DNA from: an uncultured Lachnospiraceae bacterium
Lineage (GTDB): Bacteria > Bacillota_A > Clostridia > TANB77 > CAG-508
Length of the DNA: 44,831 bases
Reading direction: 5' to 3'
Assembly (NCBI GenBank): GCA_947165105.1
Contig: CAMUZC010000005.1
Coordinates: forward strand, 1-44,831
Shown here piece after piece: positions 26,095 through 34,193 of the stretch (position 1 is its first letter; each line of letters opens with the position of its first letter). The notes below the pieces were generated by a model that ran no database searches, was not told the DNA's origin, and saw only the letters and a program-made list of their open reading frames with translations. The position numbers were made by a program, and so were the translations under genes.

Positions 26095-27396
26095 ATGAAC
26101 AATAATTATAACAAAGCACAGAACAAAAAACGTAAAACTCATTCTAAAAAAAGAGCTAGCAGTCAAAGAAAGGCACAGTACAAAAAATTAAATTACAAAA
26201 AAGTATTTATATTTTTAGCAATTGTAATTTTAATTTTTTATTTACTAGGTTTAGGTATTTCAAAAATAACAAAAGGAAATAAAAAACAAGAAGCCACTGC
26301 ACCTGTTGTAGAACAGCCAAAAGATATTACAATTAATATGGCTGTAATAGGAGATATAATGTGTCATTCTACAAACTTTGCAGATGCTTATGATAAAGAA
26401 AACAATACTTATGATTTTTCTTATGTATTCACAGACATAAAAGATTATATTCAATCTGCTGACATTGCAATAGGAAATCTTGAAACTACATTTGCCGGAA
26501 AAGACGTAGGATATACTGGTTATCCAACTTTTAACACACCTGAACAACTTGCACAAAACTTAGCAGATTTAGGTTTAGACGTTGTTTCAACCGCAAATAA
26601 TCACAGTCTAGATAAACGATATAACGGTTTAGTGAGCACATTAGATGAATTAGATAAAGTTAACTTAAGCCACACTGGTACTTACAGAAGTAAAGAAGAT
26701 CAAGATAAAATAATTACTAAAAATGTAAACGGAATAAACATTGCCTTTTTATCATTCACTTATGGAACAAACGGAATTCCTGTTCCTAAAGGAAAAGAAT
26801 ACTGTATTAACTTGATAGATGAAGATTTGATTCTAGATCAAATTTCAAAGGCTAAGGCTTTAAATCCTGACCTAATTTGTGTAAGTATGCACTGGGGAGA
26901 TGAATATAAATTAAAGCAAAATAAAACTCAAGAAAAACTTGCAGATTTCTTATTTAAAAACGGAGTTGATATAATTTTAGGAAGTCATCCACATGTCTTA
27001 GAGCCAATGGAAAAAAGAACAATTACTCTTGAAGATGGAACAACTAAAGATGGATTTTTAATATATTCACTTGGAAATTTCATGTCTGGTCAAGTTATTG
27101 AAAACACAATGAATACAATCATCTTACAATTACAAATTACAAAACATCCAAATAATTCAATAACGATTGACTCAGTTGAATATGTTCCAATATATATGTA
27201 TGATAAAGGTGCAGGTCAAAACAAAAGATATAAAATTTTAGATATTAATAAAACTTTAAAAGCATATGAAAATGGTGATAAAACCATAACTGAAAATTTA
27301 TATAATAAATTAAAAACATCTAAAAAGAAAATAGAAAGTATTGTTGATATAAAAGAAGATACTAATACTGATGCTACTAAAACTTCAAACAAATAA
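26095..27396 (+). CDS. CapA-family (PgsA-like) metallophosphatase
   Basis: 433 residues. A very basic Lys/Arg/Gln-rich cytoplasmic head (1-36), one membrane helix (about 37-57), then an extracytoplasmic calcineurin-like CapA domain. Metal and active-site segments: VIGDIMCHS, GNLETTF, VSTANNHSLD, VSMHWGDEY and ILGSHPHVLEP. Members take part in capsule or poly-gamma-glutamate export, though many are of unknown substrate. No capB/capC genes are nearby, so a poly-glutamate role should not be assumed. Probably cotranscribed with the TtcA-like gene; ends at the hairpin at 27395-27457. Confidence 0.87.
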   Translation: MNNNYNKAQNKKRKTHSKKRASSQRKAQYKKLNYKKVFIFLAIVILIFYLLGLGISKITKGNKKQEATAPVVEQPKDITINMAVIGDIMCHSTNFADAYDKENNTYDFSYVFTDIKDYIQSADIAIGNLETTFAGKDVGYTGYPTFNTPEQLAQNLADLGLDVVSTANNHSLDKRYNGLVSTLDELDKVNLSHTGTYRSKEDQDKIITKNVNGINIAFLSFTYGTNGIPVPKGKEYCINLIDEDLILDQISKAKALNPDLICVSMHWGDEYKLKQNKTQEKLADFLFKNGVDIILGSHPHVLEPMEKRTITLEDGTTKDGFLIYSLGNFMSGQVIENTMNTIILQLQITKHPNNSITIDSVEYVPIYMYDKGAGQNKRYKILDINKTLKAYENGDKTITENLYNKLKTSKKKIESIVDIKEDTNTDATKTSNK

Positions 27397-27457
27397 AAAA
27401 GTAATGTTGATTAAGCAGAATCTATTAATGATTTCACTTAATTAACATTACTTTTTT
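27395..27457. terminator. Bidirectional terminator
   Basis: A 21-bp stem (27395-27415 with 27437-27457, one G-T wobble) flanked by A and T runs, between the converging capA-like and corA genes. Confidence 0.85.
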
Positions 27458-27465
27458 ATTATGAT

Positions 27466-28413
27466 TTATGATAACAAATCTTTAACCTTAAGCCATATAA
27501 TTGTTCCACCAGTTACTGCTGTCATTAAAACTGCTAATATTGCAAATCCCCATTCATTATTTTGGAATGGTACTGGTACGTTCATTCCCCATAAACTTGC
27601 AATTAAAGTTGGAATAGCTAATATAATTGTTATAGATGTTAATCTTTTCATAACACCATTTAGATTATTTGAAATTATTGATGCATATGCATCCATTGTT
27701 CCATTTAAGATATCACTATATATTTTACTCATTTCTATGGCTTGTTTGTTTTCGACAATAGCATCTTCTAATATGTCTTCATCTTCATCATATAGCTTAA
27801 TTATTTTACCTCTTAATGTTTTTTCCATTACAACTTCATTTGATTTTAGTGATGTTGTGAAATATACCAAACTTTTTTCTAAGTTTAATAATTTTAATAA
27901 TTCTCTATTTTGTAGAGTTTTTTTCAAAATACTTTCAGCAACTTCTGTTTCTTTATTAATTTGTTTTAATAGTTTAAGAAATACAGATGCATTCTCATAA
28001 AAGAATTGAAAAATAAATCTACTTTTCTTATATGTAGTAATTTTTTTAGTAACACTTCTTTCTAATCCAGCTATAATCTTATTCTTCTTTAATGATACTG
28101 TAATAAAATAATCATCTCTAACTACTATTAAACCTACTGGCATTGTAGTATATATTTCGAAGTCTTGTTCTTTTTCTAATAATGGTACATCAACAATGAA
28201 CAAGATTGTTCCATCATCTTCAATATCTATTCTGGCTTTTTCTTCATAGTCCAAAGCATATCTTATAAAATCATCTGATATTCCTGTTTGCTCGCAAACC
28301 ATTTTTATCTCTTTTTCAGAGGGGGAGACCATATTTATCCAACATCCTTTTTCTATTTTTTCTGTTTCAACTGTTACATTGTTTTTTACGTTTGTGTTAT
28401 AAATTTTAATCAT
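27466..28413 (-). CDS. corA: CorA family divalent cation transporter
   Basis: 315 residues. A large cytoplasmic N-terminal domain (about 1-250) and two C-terminal membrane helices (about 255-275 and 288-308), with the pore signature G276-M-N278 right after the first. It carries Mg2+ or related ions inward as a pentamer. The acidic loop FQNNEWG follows the GMN. AGGAGGGG precedes the ATG. The leader from the promoter at 28442-28470 is only about 25 nt, too short for a magnesium riboswitch. Confidence 0.92.
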   Translation of the reverse strand: MIKIYNTNVKNNVTVETEKIEKGCWINMVSPSEKEIKMVCEQTGISDDFIRYALDYEEKARIDIEDDGTILFIVDVPLLEKEQDFEIYTTMPVGLIVVRDDYFITVSLKKNKIIAGLERSVTKKITTYKKSRFIFQFFYENASVFLKLLKQINKETEVAESILKKTLQNRELLKLLNLEKSLVYFTTSLKSNEVVMEKTLRGKIIKLYDEDEDILEDAIVENKQAIEMSKIYSDILNGTMDAYASIISNNLNGVMKRLTSITIILAIPTLIASLWGMNVPVPFQNNEWGFAILAVLMTAVTGGTIIWLKVKDLLS

Positions 28414-28441
28414 TTAATTTCCCCTCCTTCATTATTTTCTT

Positions 28442-28470
28442 ATTATAACACACACATTTTTTATAAGCAA
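28442..28470 (-). promoter_or_regulatory. Promoter of corA
   Basis: Minus strand TTGCTT (28465-28470), 17 bases, TATAAT (28442-28447) with extended TG. Confidence 0.75.
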
Positions 28471-28511
28471 GATATTATGTAGATTATTTTCGCTAATATT
28501 ATTTATAATAC

Positions 28512-28540
28512 TTGAAATATGTCGAATTTTGTGTTATAAT
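28512..28540 (+). promoter_or_regulatory. Promoter of the HPr gene with a 120-nt leader
   Basis: TTGAAA (28512-28517), 17 bases, TATAAT (28535-28540) with extended TG. The leader to the ATG at 28668 is about 120 nt and holds short dyads (for example ATTAAG/CTTAAT around 28586-28602); no known riboswitch is recognised. Confidence 0.75.
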
Positions 28541-28667
28541 CTAATACAATTTATGGCTTATGGTCATATATACTTCATGTATAATTAAGATTGTACCTTA
28601 ATTTCTGGTCAAGCATGAACATCCAAATAAACATAAAAAAAGTAATTACTTTGAAAGGATGAGAAAC

Positions 28668-28985
28668 ATGAAAGAAACTACAATCAAAGTGAAAAATCAG
28701 ATAGGGCTTCATGCACGTCCTGCAACATTTTTCATACAGGCTGCAAACACATTTGAATCCTCCGTTTGGCTTGAAAAGGAAGAGAAACGTTCAAATGCTA
28801 AGTCACTGCTCGGCGTTCTTGCTCTTGGCATTATTGGCGGATCACAAATCAAGATTATAGCTAGCGGACCCGATGAAGATATAGCAGTAAAAACATTGGA
28901 AAAGTTTATCAACTCAGGTTTTGAGAACGAAGATGAGCTTAAACTCTGGATTGAGGAACTTTCTGCCTCAGTTCCAGAAGAATAA
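28668..28985 (+). CDS. HPr family phosphocarrier protein, base composition unlike its neighbours
   Basis: 105 residues from the ATG at 28668; an ATG nine bases earlier overlaps the AAAGGA ribosome site. GLHARPA places the PEP-dependent phosphorylation site at His15, and NAKSLLGVL the regulatory Ser46, exactly the HPr numbering. It is about 17 residues longer than usual because of an acidic tail (EDELKLWIEELSA). No EI or EII genes are in the window, so a regulatory or accessory PTS role is possible. Leu codons are mainly CTT, CTC and CTG instead of TTA, and GC is visibly higher than in all neighbours, which suggests acquisition from a higher-GC relative. Confidence 0.93.
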   Translation: MKETTIKVKNQIGLHARPATFFIQAANTFESSVWLEKEEKRSNAKSLLGVLALGIIGGSQIKIIASGPDEDIAVKTLEKFINSGFENEDELKLWIEELSASVPEE

Positions 28986-28987
28986 TT

Positions 28988-29024
28988 AAAAAAAACATCT
29001 GCTATGACCAGGCAGATGTTTTTT
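28988..29024. terminator. Terminator between HPr and tRNA-Lys genes
   Basis: ACATCTGC (28995-29002) with GCAGATGT (29012-29019), extended by A and T runs on both sides; serves the HPr gene and the converging tRNA-Lys gene. Confidence 0.85.
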
Positions 29025-29099
29025 GGTGGGCAATCGGGGTCTCGAACCCCGGACCTTCTGATTAAGAGTCAGCTGCTCTACCAACTGAGCTAATCACCC
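29024..29099 (-). tRNA. tRNA-Lys (anticodon CTT)
   Basis: Acceptor GGGTGAT with ATTGCCC, anticodon loop CTCTTAA, T arm CGGGGTTCGAGACCCCG, encoded CCA. It reads AAG. Confidence 0.95.
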
Positions 29100-29128
29100 A
29101 AATATTTTTTTCTTTTTGAACTTTTTCT

Positions 29129-29158
29129 ATTATACAACTTTACTATCATAAAAGTCAA
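29129..29158 (-). promoter_or_regulatory. Promoter of tRNA-Lys(CTT)
   Basis: Minus strand TTGACT (29153-29158), 18 bases, TATAAT (29129-29134) with extended TTG. Confidence 0.75.
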
Positions 29159-29244
29159 GTATTAAAATACATTATTTTAAATTTTCAATATAATAAAAAT
29201 GTCGAAATATGTGAGAATTTTTTTGGAAATTTTGATGAAAATAC

Positions 29245-29273
29245 TTGAATAAAAAAAATATTAATAATATAAT
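29245..29273 (+). promoter_or_regulatory. Promoter of the CBM25-like gene
   Basis: TTGAAT (29245-29250), 17 bases, TATAAT (29268-29273). Confidence 0.75.
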
Positions 29274-29311
29274 GTTTATAATCAAAAGATAAAATAAGGG
29301 GAGATTATGTT

Positions 29312-30151
29312 ATGGAATTAGTAAAAGATATATATTTCAACACCGATAAATTAATTGAAAACACTAATGTTAAGGTATCTTATACAGGAAAATTTTATCA
29401 AGGAAATAATGAAAAAGTTTTTTTACATTATGGATATGGTAAAGATTGGAATAATGTAAATGATATCGAAATGATAAAAACTGATTTAGGATATCAAGCA
29501 GAATTAAACTTAACTGGAAAAGATACTGTTAACTTCTGTTTTAAAAACCAAAATAATGAATGGGATAATAACCTAGGTCAAAATTATATTTTTAATATAG
29601 AAAAACCAGCTGTAACAAGCGAAAAAAATGAAAACTCTGGAAACCTTGTTTTCTGGGGAAAAACTTTTGGTAAAAATGACGAAATGCAAACATCTTCTGA
29701 TGTTTATTGGACTTCAGAAAATAATAATCAAGCAAATAACTTAGATGAAAATACTTCAGGAGTAATTGAAGATGTTATTAATTCAACACCAAACAGCATA
29801 GATACAATAATTTCTAACAAAGCTGAAAACGTTGTTGAACCAACAGCTGACTTTAAAAAATCTTTAGGTGTAACATTAGAAACACCTGTAGAAAAAGATT
29901 GCTTTGCTATAATAAAAACATCTAATGATAATTCTAATATAGAAAACGCATCTAACTCTAACGGATCAAACACTGTAATTGGTAGCGCAACTGCAAAACA
30001 ACAAACTGCAATCGCACTTGCACCAACAGGATTTGCATCATGGACAAAAAAAATAAAAGAAAATGTTTGTAAATTTTTCGATTATTTGCCAAAATTAATT
30101 TCTGGTAATTATAAAAGAAATATAGATAATAATTTTATAGACAAAAAATAA
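29312..30151 (+). CDS. Stand-alone carbohydrate-binding (CBM25-like) protein without signal peptide
   Basis: 279 residues from the second ATG of ATGTTATGG; the first is followed at once by an in-frame stop. Residues about 1-97 look like a family 25-type starch/glycogen-binding module: VSYTGKFYQGNNEKVFLHYG, GKDWNNV, TVNFCFKNQNNEWDNN and the aromatic GQNYIF end. A long low-complexity Asn/Ser/Thr/Glu linker (about 100-235) follows, then a short basic, aromatic tail (WTKKIKENVCKFFDYLP, about 247-263) that could form an amphipathic helix. There is no catalytic domain, signal peptide or transmembrane helix, so it is likely cytoplasmic, perhaps linking glycogen to a partner. The function is inferred from the module alone. 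Confidence 0.72.
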   Translation: MELVKDIYFNTDKLIENTNVKVSYTGKFYQGNNEKVFLHYGYGKDWNNVNDIEMIKTDLGYQAELNLTGKDTVNFCFKNQNNEWDNNLGQNYIFNIEKPAVTSEKNENSGNLVFWGKTFGKNDEMQTSSDVYWTSENNNQANNLDENTSGVIEDVINSTPNSIDTIISNKAENVVEPTADFKKSLGVTLETPVEKDCFAIIKTSNDNSNIENASNSNGSNTVIGSATAKQQTAIALAPTGFASWTKKIKENVCKFFDYLPKLISGNYKRNIDNNFIDKK

Positions 30152-30154
30152 ATA

Positions 30155-30192
30155 AAAAAATGTACTGAGCTTTATAGCACAGTACATTTTTT
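30155..30192. terminator. Bidirectional terminator
   Basis: AAAAAATGTACTG (30155-30167) pairs with CAGTACATTTTTT (30180-30192), between converging genes. Confidence 0.85.
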
Positions 30193-30216
30193 ATTATTTT
30201 ATCAATATTGTATTTT

Positions 30217-30945
30217 TTAAATATCCCATCCACCATTTACAGAAATAACTTGGCCTGTTGTGTATTCATTTTCAATTAACCATTTAACAGTCAATGCTAT
30301 TTCCTCTGGTTTTCCCATTCTTCCAAGTGGAATTTCATTATTTAATTCATTTTTTTCACTTTCTGTTAAAAAGTTGTTCATATCTGTATCTATTGCACCA
30401 GGTGCAACACTGTTTACACGAATATTTGATAATCCCAATTCTTTAGCAAGTGCTTTTGTCATTCCGTCTAACCCTGCTTTTGCGGCAGAATAATGAACCT
30501 CGCATGATGCTCCTGTTGTGCCATTTATTGATGAAATATTAATTATGCATCCCTCTTTTTTAGGAATCATATATTTCAAAACTTCTTGAGTAGTATAAAA
30601 TGCTGATGTTAAATTAGTTTGAATCATATTATTCCAATCTTCATCTGTTATATCTGTAAATAATTTTGTTTGACAAATTCCTGCATTATTGACTAATACA
30701 TCTATTTTTCCAAATTTTGAAATTGTGAAATCAACAAGTGATTTTACTTCTTCCCTATTTCTTACATCAGCTTTATAAATTTCAACTACTTTACCGTCAT
30801 TTTTTAATTGCTCTTTTATCTGATTAGCTTCGTTTACTGACTTGTTATAATTTAATACAACACTATATCCAGCATTTGCTAAAATTTTTACAATACTTGC
30901 ACCAATTCCACGTGATCCGCCTGTTACGATTACTACTTTATTCAT
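30217..30945 (-). CDS. SDR-family oxidoreductase (FabG-like)
   Basis: 242 residues, a classical short-chain dehydrogenase: the nucleotide-binding TGGSRGIG (8-15), NNAG (86-89), and the catalytic Ser138/139, Tyr152 and Lys156 (HYSAAK). The closest pattern is 3-oxoacyl-ACP reductase, NADPH-type judging by the Arg after the second Gly. It stands alone, away from other fatty-acid genes, so the substrate is not fixed. GGGAGGG precedes the ATG. Confidence 0.88.
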   Translation of the reverse strand: MNKVVIVTGGSRGIGASIVKILANAGYSVVLNYNKSVNEANQIKEQLKNDGKVVEIYKADVRNREEVKSLVDFTISKFGKIDVLVNNAGICQTKLFTDITDEDWNNMIQTNLTSAFYTTQEVLKYMIPKKEGCIINISSINGTTGASCEVHYSAAKAGLDGMTKALAKELGLSNIRVNSVAPGAIDTDMNNFLTESEKNELNNEIPLGRMGKPEEIALTVKWLIENEYTTGQVISVNGGWDI

Positions 30946-31005
30946 ATTTTCCCTCCCTTAAAAAATTAATTATATATTTCCTTTTGTTTATATTTATTCT
31001 ATAAA

Positions 31006-31046
31006 ATAAAAAAGCCAGTAATTAAGATTTAATCAAAACTACTGAC
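31006..31046 (-). terminator. Terminator of the Lys-Glu-Thr tRNA operon
   Basis: Minus strand GTCAGTA (31040-31046) with TACTGGC (31014-31020), followed by a T run at 31006-31013. Confidence 0.6.
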
Positions 31047-31055
31047 AATTTATAA

Positions 31056-31132
31056 TGGAGCCACTTCTCAGATTCGAACTGAGGACCCCCGCATTACAAG
31101 TGCGGTGCTCTGGCCAACTGAGCTAAAGTGGC
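31056..31132 (-). tRNA. tRNA-Thr (anticodon TGT)
   Basis: Acceptor GCCACTT with AAGTGGC, anticodon loop CTTGTAA, T arm CTCAGTTCGAATCTGAG, encoded CCA. Confidence 0.95.
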
Positions 31133-31137
31133 AATAT

Positions 31138-31212
31138 TGGTGACCCGTACGGGAATCGAACCCATGTCTCCGCCGTGAAAGGGCGATGTCTTAACCGCTT
31201 GACCAACGGGCC
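31138..31212 (-). tRNA. tRNA-Glu (anticodon TTC)
   Basis: Acceptor GGCCCGT with ACGGGTC, anticodon loop CTTTCAC, T arm GGGTTCGATTCCC, encoded CCA; five bases upstream of tRNA-Thr in one transcript. Confidence 0.95.
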
Positions 31213-31265
31213 ATAATTTAAAATAATTTGTTCTAGGATTTAAGTTTAGCCTTAAATCCTAGATT

Positions 31266-31341
31266 TGGTGAGCCATCGCGGATTCGAACCGCGGACAACT
31301 TGATTAAAAGTCAAGTGCTCTACCACCTGAGCTAATGACCC
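31266..31341 (-). tRNA. tRNA-Lys (anticodon TTT)
   Basis: Acceptor GGGTCAT with ATGGCTC, anticodon loop CTTTTAA, T arm CGCGGTTCGAATCCGCG, encoded CCA. First gene of the three-tRNA operon. Confidence 0.95.
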
Positions 31342-31393
31342 AAGTCAGTGCTGTTGCACATACGAAAACCTTCTATTGGTTAACGCAGTTATT

Positions 31394-31422
31394 ATTTTAA
31401 TATATTTGTTACAATTTGTCAA
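31394..31422 (-). promoter_or_regulatory. Promoter of the Lys-Glu-Thr tRNA operon
   Basis: Minus strand TTGACA (31417-31422), 17 bases, TAAAAT (31394-31399). Confidence 0.8.
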
Positions 31423-31560
31423 TACTTTATTAAAACTTTTTTTAAAAATTTTTACAGCACGTTTTTTTGTCGAAATTTGTTGTACGATTTTTCGTGACAT
31501 TTACTTATTTCTGTGTTATATTTCTTATAACTTCATATCTAATTATTTGCATCTTTTAAA

Positions 31561-31746
31561 CTATGCATTTAATCTTTCAACTAATTCATCTACATTAATT
31601 CCATGAACTTCGCAAGCTTCTTCTAAAGTTTCTGCTTGTGATGCAGGACATCCTAAACAATGCATTCCAGCTTCAAGTAATATATCAGCTTTTTCTGGCG
31701 CTATTTGTAATAACTCACCTATTCTCATATTTTTTGTAATTTCCAT
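31561..31746 (-). CDS. DUF1858 redox-disulfide domain protein
   Basis: 61 residues from the ATG at 31746, 7 bases after GAGGTGA; a GTG at 31755 lies inside the SD. A small helical DUF1858 domain with the paired cysteines HCLGCP and a conserved ETLEEACEVHGI helix. Family members occur alone or beside hybrid-cluster proteins and are thought to act in disulfide or metal redox chemistry in anaerobes. No partner gene adjoins it. It diverges from the T4SS-like cassette. Confidence 0.88.
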   Translation of the reverse strand: MEITKNMRIGELLQIAPEKADILLEAGMHCLGCPASQAETLEEACEVHGINVDELVERLNA

Positions 31747-31847
31747 TATATTCACCTCTCTTTTATTATTACGAATTGTTCTTATTTTATCACATAATTA
31801 TTAAAAAGTATATAGTTTTATACAAAAAACTAGAAAGGAGGGCCACT

Positions 31848-31988
31848 ATTAAAACCATTGATTTATTTTTTATCTTACTAGCAATTAATCTGTTTATAAA
31901 CTTCTACTCCATATACACTTTTGTAGATACAAAAGTATTACATAATAAACAAGGCTCAAAATTAAAATTAAAAAAATTTTATAATTAA
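31848..31988 (+). CDS. Small single-span membrane protein heading the T4SS-like cassette, probable ATT start
   Basis: 46 residues if translation starts at ATT (31848-31850), which sits exactly 6 bases after a full AGGAGG (31836-31841). No ATG, GTG or TTG in this frame lies between that SD and the stop at a usable place; the only in-frame ATG (31776) has no SD. The product would be one membrane helix (about 4-24) and a Lys-rich tail (KLKLKKFYN). I do not recognise it. It lies 38 bases before the VirD4-like gene. Translation from ATT is rare, so this may also be a leader. Confidence 0.5.
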   Translation: MKTIDLFFILLAINLFINFYSIYTFVDTKVLHNKQGSKLKLKKFYN

Positions 31989-32026
31989 ATTCTTACATGT
32001 TTTATAATAAATCTGAAAGGAGCATT

Positions 32027-33724
32027 ATGAAAAAAAGACTTTTATTTATATTACTATTCACCATAACCTTCCTAATTATAGAATATTTCATCTTCTCTCC
32101 CATTTATAAACTTAATTCTGTATTTATATCATACGGATTATCTCCATATGACATATGTCAAAAACAACCGTTATTATGGAAATATATTAAATTAATTTTT
32201 ATTATTTCAAGTACTTTAAATCTAATTATCATATTTAATCTAATCTATTCAAAAATTCCTCACAAAAACAATACTAAAAATTCTAATATTATTTCAGAAA
32301 AAATCGACAAAAATAATCTGCAATTATTGATTGGAAAAAATCAAGAAAATAATGCAATCTACATTCCTGAAAAAGGATTATATCAAAACATGATTATAAC
32401 AGGCACAATCGGTTCCGGTAAGACAAGTAGTGCAATGTACCCATTTACAAAGCAGTTAATATATTATAAAAATTCATCTTTTAAAGAAAAAATAGGAATG
32501 TTAATTCTAGATGTAAAAGGTAACTACTATTATCAAGTGCATGAATTTTGTAAAAAATTTAATAGGCTAGATGATTTAATAGTTATAGAACTTGGTGGTA
32601 AATACAAATATAATCCATTAAATAAACCGAATCTAAAGGCATCTATTTTAGCAAACAGATTAAAAACAATTTTGTTATTGTTCTCTGAAAACAATTCTGA
32701 ATCCTATTGGCTAGATAAAGCCGAACAAATATTAGAACACTCAATCAAGCTATGTAGATTATATAATAATAACTACGTTAATTTTTCAGAAATACACAAA
32801 CTTATAACTGACAAAAATTATTATGAAGAAAAAATAAAGATGTTAAAAACGCAATTTCAAGAAAACAAGCTTAACGAAGAAAATTGCTACAACCTTTTAA
32901 CAGCAATTACATTTTTTGAAAAAGAATACTATGCTTTAGATCAAAGAACTCTTTCTATTTTGAAATCAGAAATAACCAGAATAACAAACTGTTTTATTTC
33001 AGATTACGAAGTATTACATACTTTCAACCCAGACAAAACAGAAGAAAACTTTGGTGGATTATCCGATATCATAAGTGAAGGTAAAATTGTTGTTTTAAAC
33101 CTAAATATTTCTGAATATAAAAACCTATCAAAAATCATTGCCGCTTATTTAAAATTAGACTTTCAAACCGAAGTATTATCTAGATTGGCTAAAAATAATG
33201 TTGACCGATCTGTTGCATTTATATCTGATGAATATCATGAATATGTTACTTCAACAGATGCAGATTTTTTTGCACAAAGTAGAGAAGCAAAATGTATTAA
33301 TATTGTTGCAACTCAAAGTTACACATCACTACTAAAAACATTAAATAATGAATCAGCCGTAAAAGTTATTATACAAAATTTAATAAATAAACTTTGGCTT
33401 AGAACTGACGATTCATTTACAATAGAAGAAGCTCAAAAGCAGATAGGAAAAGAAGATAAAGAAAAGTATTCAAGGAGTATTTCCGAAAACGCCAAGGAAA
33501 CCGTGTACAACTATTTTACAGGTTCATTAAATTCCAAAAATTCAAATTTAACAGAAAGCATTAATTCTGTTGTACAACACGATTTTATATATGATACTAA
33601 CTACTTTACCCAAAATTTAGATACATTTAATTGTTTAGCTTTTTTGTCAACAGGCAGTTCTATTCTACCACCTCAGCAAATTAAATTGATTCCTTATTTT
33701 CAAAATGAAACTAGCTTTATTTAA
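32027..33724 (+). CDS. VirD4/TraD-like type IV secretion coupling ATPase
   Basis: 565 residues from ATG at 32027, after GAAAGGAG; the frame is open ten codons further up without an SD. Two N-terminal membrane helices (about 4-24 and 54-74), then an ATPase core: Walker A GTIGSGKT (126-133), the LDVKGNYYYQ block (161-170), Walker B VAFISDEYHEYV (D401-E402) and the ATQS motif (428-431). This is the arrangement of coupling proteins of the FtsK/VirD4 superfamily. It differs strongly from the TraG-type protein at 10453-12376, so the chromosome encodes two distinct coupling ATPases. It leads the downstream VirB2-, VirB6- and PrgI-like genes. Confidence 0.85.
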   Translation: MKKRLLFILLFTITFLIIEYFIFSPIYKLNSVFISYGLSPYDICQKQPLLWKYIKLIFIISSTLNLIIIFNLIYSKIPHKNNTKNSNIISEKIDKNNLQLLIGKNQENNAIYIPEKGLYQNMIITGTIGSGKTSSAMYPFTKQLIYYKNSSFKEKIGMLILDVKGNYYYQVHEFCKKFNRLDDLIVIELGGKYKYNPLNKPNLKASILANRLKTILLLFSENNSESYWLDKAEQILEHSIKLCRLYNNNYVNFSEIHKLITDKNYYEEKIKMLKTQFQENKLNEENCYNLLTAITFFEKEYYALDQRTLSILKSEITRITNCFISDYEVLHTFNPDKTEENFGGLSDIISEGKIVVLNLNISEYKNLSKIIAAYLKLDFQTEVLSRLAKNNVDRSVAFISDEYHEYVTSTDADFFAQSREAKCINIVATQSYTSLLKTLNNESAVKVIIQNLINKLWLRTDDSFTIEEAQKQIGKEDKEKYSRSISENAKETVYNYFTGSLNSKNSNLTESINSVVQHDFIYDTNYFTQNLDTFNCLAFLSTGSSILPPQQIKLIPYFQNETSFI

Positions 33725-33815
33725 TCTATAACTGTATTTATTAAAAATATATTAAAATCCAAAGGTTTATGGTTATCCTAAAAAAGCCTAAATATTTTAT
33801 ACAAGGAGTGATAAC

Positions 33816-34166
33816 ATGAAATCATTACGAAAATTTTTTAATCTCAACAATCTATTTATAATTTTTATTCTTATAATAATTTTTATATTTATTTTTTCTA
33901 ACATTTCTTTTGCAGCATATCCAAAATTAATTAACACATTAAATTCAGCATTTCAAAAAATAGAATCTTGGCTTGTAAGCCTTGCAACTCCTGCTGCAGC
34001 CGTCGCTGTTGCATCCGGCGTATTTATGAAAAAATTTAGTTTTGGGGATGAAGAACGAATGCGTATTGGAAAAAAATTAATACGAACTTCTCTTATTTCA
34101 TATGCATTAATTTTAGTTATAGACTTAGTTCTATCTACAATACAAAATTTATTAACAAATACATAA
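33816..34166 (+). CDS. VirB2/TrbC-like pilin subunit
   Basis: 116 residues. A signal peptide with a long hydrophobic core (about 14-34) ending ISFAA, then a short mature protein with two further hydrophobic helices (about 52-68 and 87-110). They are joined by a small basic, Gly-containing turn (KKFSFGDEERMRIGKK). This two-helix hairpin is the VirB2/TrbC pilin plan. The sequence LATPAAAVAVASGVFM is small-residue-rich, as in packed pilin helices. AAGGAG precedes the ATG. By similarity of plan, not by a firm family match. Confidence 0.65.
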   Translation: MKSLRKFFNLNNLFIIFILIIIFIFIFSNISFAAYPKLINTLNSAFQKIESWLVSLATPAAAVAVASGVFMKKFSFGDEERMRIGKKLIRTSLISYALILVIDLVLSTIQNLLTNT

Positions 34167-34193
34167 TTAATTTAGGAGGTAAAAATAGCTTTC

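Noticed and set aside
26095..27396. Poly-gamma-glutamate capsule operon
   Set aside because: Only a CapA-like phosphatase is present; no capB, capC or related synthase genes adjoin it.
28414..28441. Magnesium riboswitch ahead of corA
   Set aside because: The leader between promoter and start codon is far too short.
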